From: a bacterium
GTDB lineage: Bacteria > Latescibacterota > Latescibacteria > Latescibacterales > Latescibacteraceae
Length of the DNA stretch: 13,701 nt
Assembly: GCA_021372535.1 (NCBI GenBank)
Contig: JAJFUH010000111.1
Location: forward strand, 1-13,701
Direction of reading: 5' to 3'
Within the stretch, counting starts at the first letter, position 1. Each line of letters opens with the position of its first letter. Position numbers and translations under genes: made by a program. The notes under the pieces are model-generated. The model was not told the DNA's origin. It made no database searches and saw nothing but the letters and a program-made list of their open reading frames with translations. Positions 13,075 to 13,701 of this stretch are shown one piece after another.

Positions 13075-13701
13075 TTAATCATATGAAGTTTTTCCGCGCT
13101 CGACACTGACAGCTCCGGTTCGCCGTCCGCGCCATTCGAACGATCCGAACAATCCTTTTACCGACACAAAGATTATATAAGGCACATGGAGAATTTCGGC
13201 AAGGGGAAACATGAGCATCAGCCGGAGCTTCCCGATTTTATAAACTCCATAACCGGCCAGAACAAGATCGCATATTGTTTTAAGACCGTAAATAACAGCG
13301 AGGGGAAAAAACGCCACCCGGTGAGCGGCAGCGAGCCCCAGCCAGATCGGAATCGCTGCAAAAAAAGCGAAGAAGGCCGCCATCAGTGCAACTGCAGAAA
13401 CCGAAGGGTATCTCCCGATTTTCGATGCCCACCGCGCGCGCTTTCCGAGAAACTCACCGAGGCTCCCGGCAGCGCCTGTCCGCACTGCTGTTTCTATACC
13501 GGTGACAAAACGGACGCCTGCTGCCCTTCCGCGTGCGATTTTCTGCATGAGGAGGTCATCATCCCCGGAAATGACATCCCCGACGCCCTCGAATCCGCCC
13601 ACCCGCTCGAATGCGGCACGCCGGTATGCCAGGTTGGCGCCGTTGCAGGTGACCGGGAAACGGGCATTCATGAGCCCGGCAGCCATAATCTGGATACCCG
13701 C
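13075..13701 (-). CDS. Family 2 glycosyltransferase, 5' end cut by window edge
   Basis: The reading frame is open to the window edge, giving the last 208 residues of a GT2 enzyme (AGIQIMAAGL at the cut end). The visible part holds the end of the catalytic domain: CNGANLAYRRAAFERVGGFE, then SGDDD (the acidic motif before LLMQKI), then KRARWASK, corresponding to the Q/K-RxRW motif. Three or four hydrophobic segments follow (about residues 102-125, 130-150 and 160-185 of the visible part), so the enzyme is membrane-embedded. The nucleotide-binding and DxD parts lie outside. It resembles the second GT2 of this cluster in architecture but is not a close copy. A hairpin begins two bases beyond its stop codon. 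Confidence 0.88.
   Translation of the reverse strand, partial: AGIQIMAAGLMNARFPVTCNGANLAYRRAAFERVGGFEGVGDVISGDDDLLMQKIARGRAAGVRFVTGIETAVRTGAAGSLGEFLGKRARWASKIGRYPSVSAVALMAAFFAFFAAIPIWLGLAAAHRVAFFPLAVIYGLKTICDLVLAGYGVYKIGKLRLMLMFPLAEILHVPYIIFVSVKGLFGSFEWRGRRTGAVSVERGKTSYD

Overview
This window looks like part of a chromosome from a Gram-negative-type bacterium, probably an environmental lineage of the FCB superphylum or a nearby candidate phylum. That placement is an inference. It rests on a DUF4292 lipoprotein paired with a TPR lipoprotein, an LPS-type heptosyltransferase, an AmmeMemoRadiSam radical SAM enzyme, and spacers full of hairpin repeats. I see no rRNA, tRNA, CRISPR array, transposase or phage gene. 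All thirteen confident genes are on the minus strand.

Right part (13701 down to 9000): an envelope-polysaccharide cluster. In transcription order it holds a family 2 glycosyltransferase cut by the window edge, a spacer with a composite hairpin repeat, a NodB-type polysaccharide deacetylase, a second membrane-bound family 2 glycosyltransferase (8 bp overlap), a WaaF-like heptosyltransferase, a possible 24-codon ORF that fills the next gap, and an orphan AmrS-type radical SAM enzyme.

Middle (8999 to 7975): about 1 kb with no credible gene. It is a mosaic of repeats: small hairpins, a 39-bp tandem duplication whose palindrome co-varies, one arm of the composite repeat, a 176-bp structured repeat with a second copy at 80-255, and a 236-bp element with 10-bp terminal inverted repeats.

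Left part (7974 down to 511): eight genes that look like one operon, mostly joined by short overlaps or gaps under 35 bp. The order is NusG domain II membrane protein, Gx transporter (heptaprenyl diphosphate synthase component I family), macro-domain protein, two-[4Fe-4S] GlcF/LutA-like protein, TPR lipoprotein, DUF4292 lipoprotein, RsmB rRNA methyltransferase, and a membrane-anchored triple-PASTA protein. The first four may form a redox or quinone-linked membrane module. The next two are probably an outer-membrane lipoprotein pair. The last two concern ribosome modification and cell-wall sensing. Positions 1-510 hold the first copy of the 176-bp repeat and part of the composite repeat.

The most unusual content is the set of structured, repeated non-coding elements. 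Next are the macro domain with an altered second ligand loop and the NusG-II/Gx/macro/Fe-S gene order.
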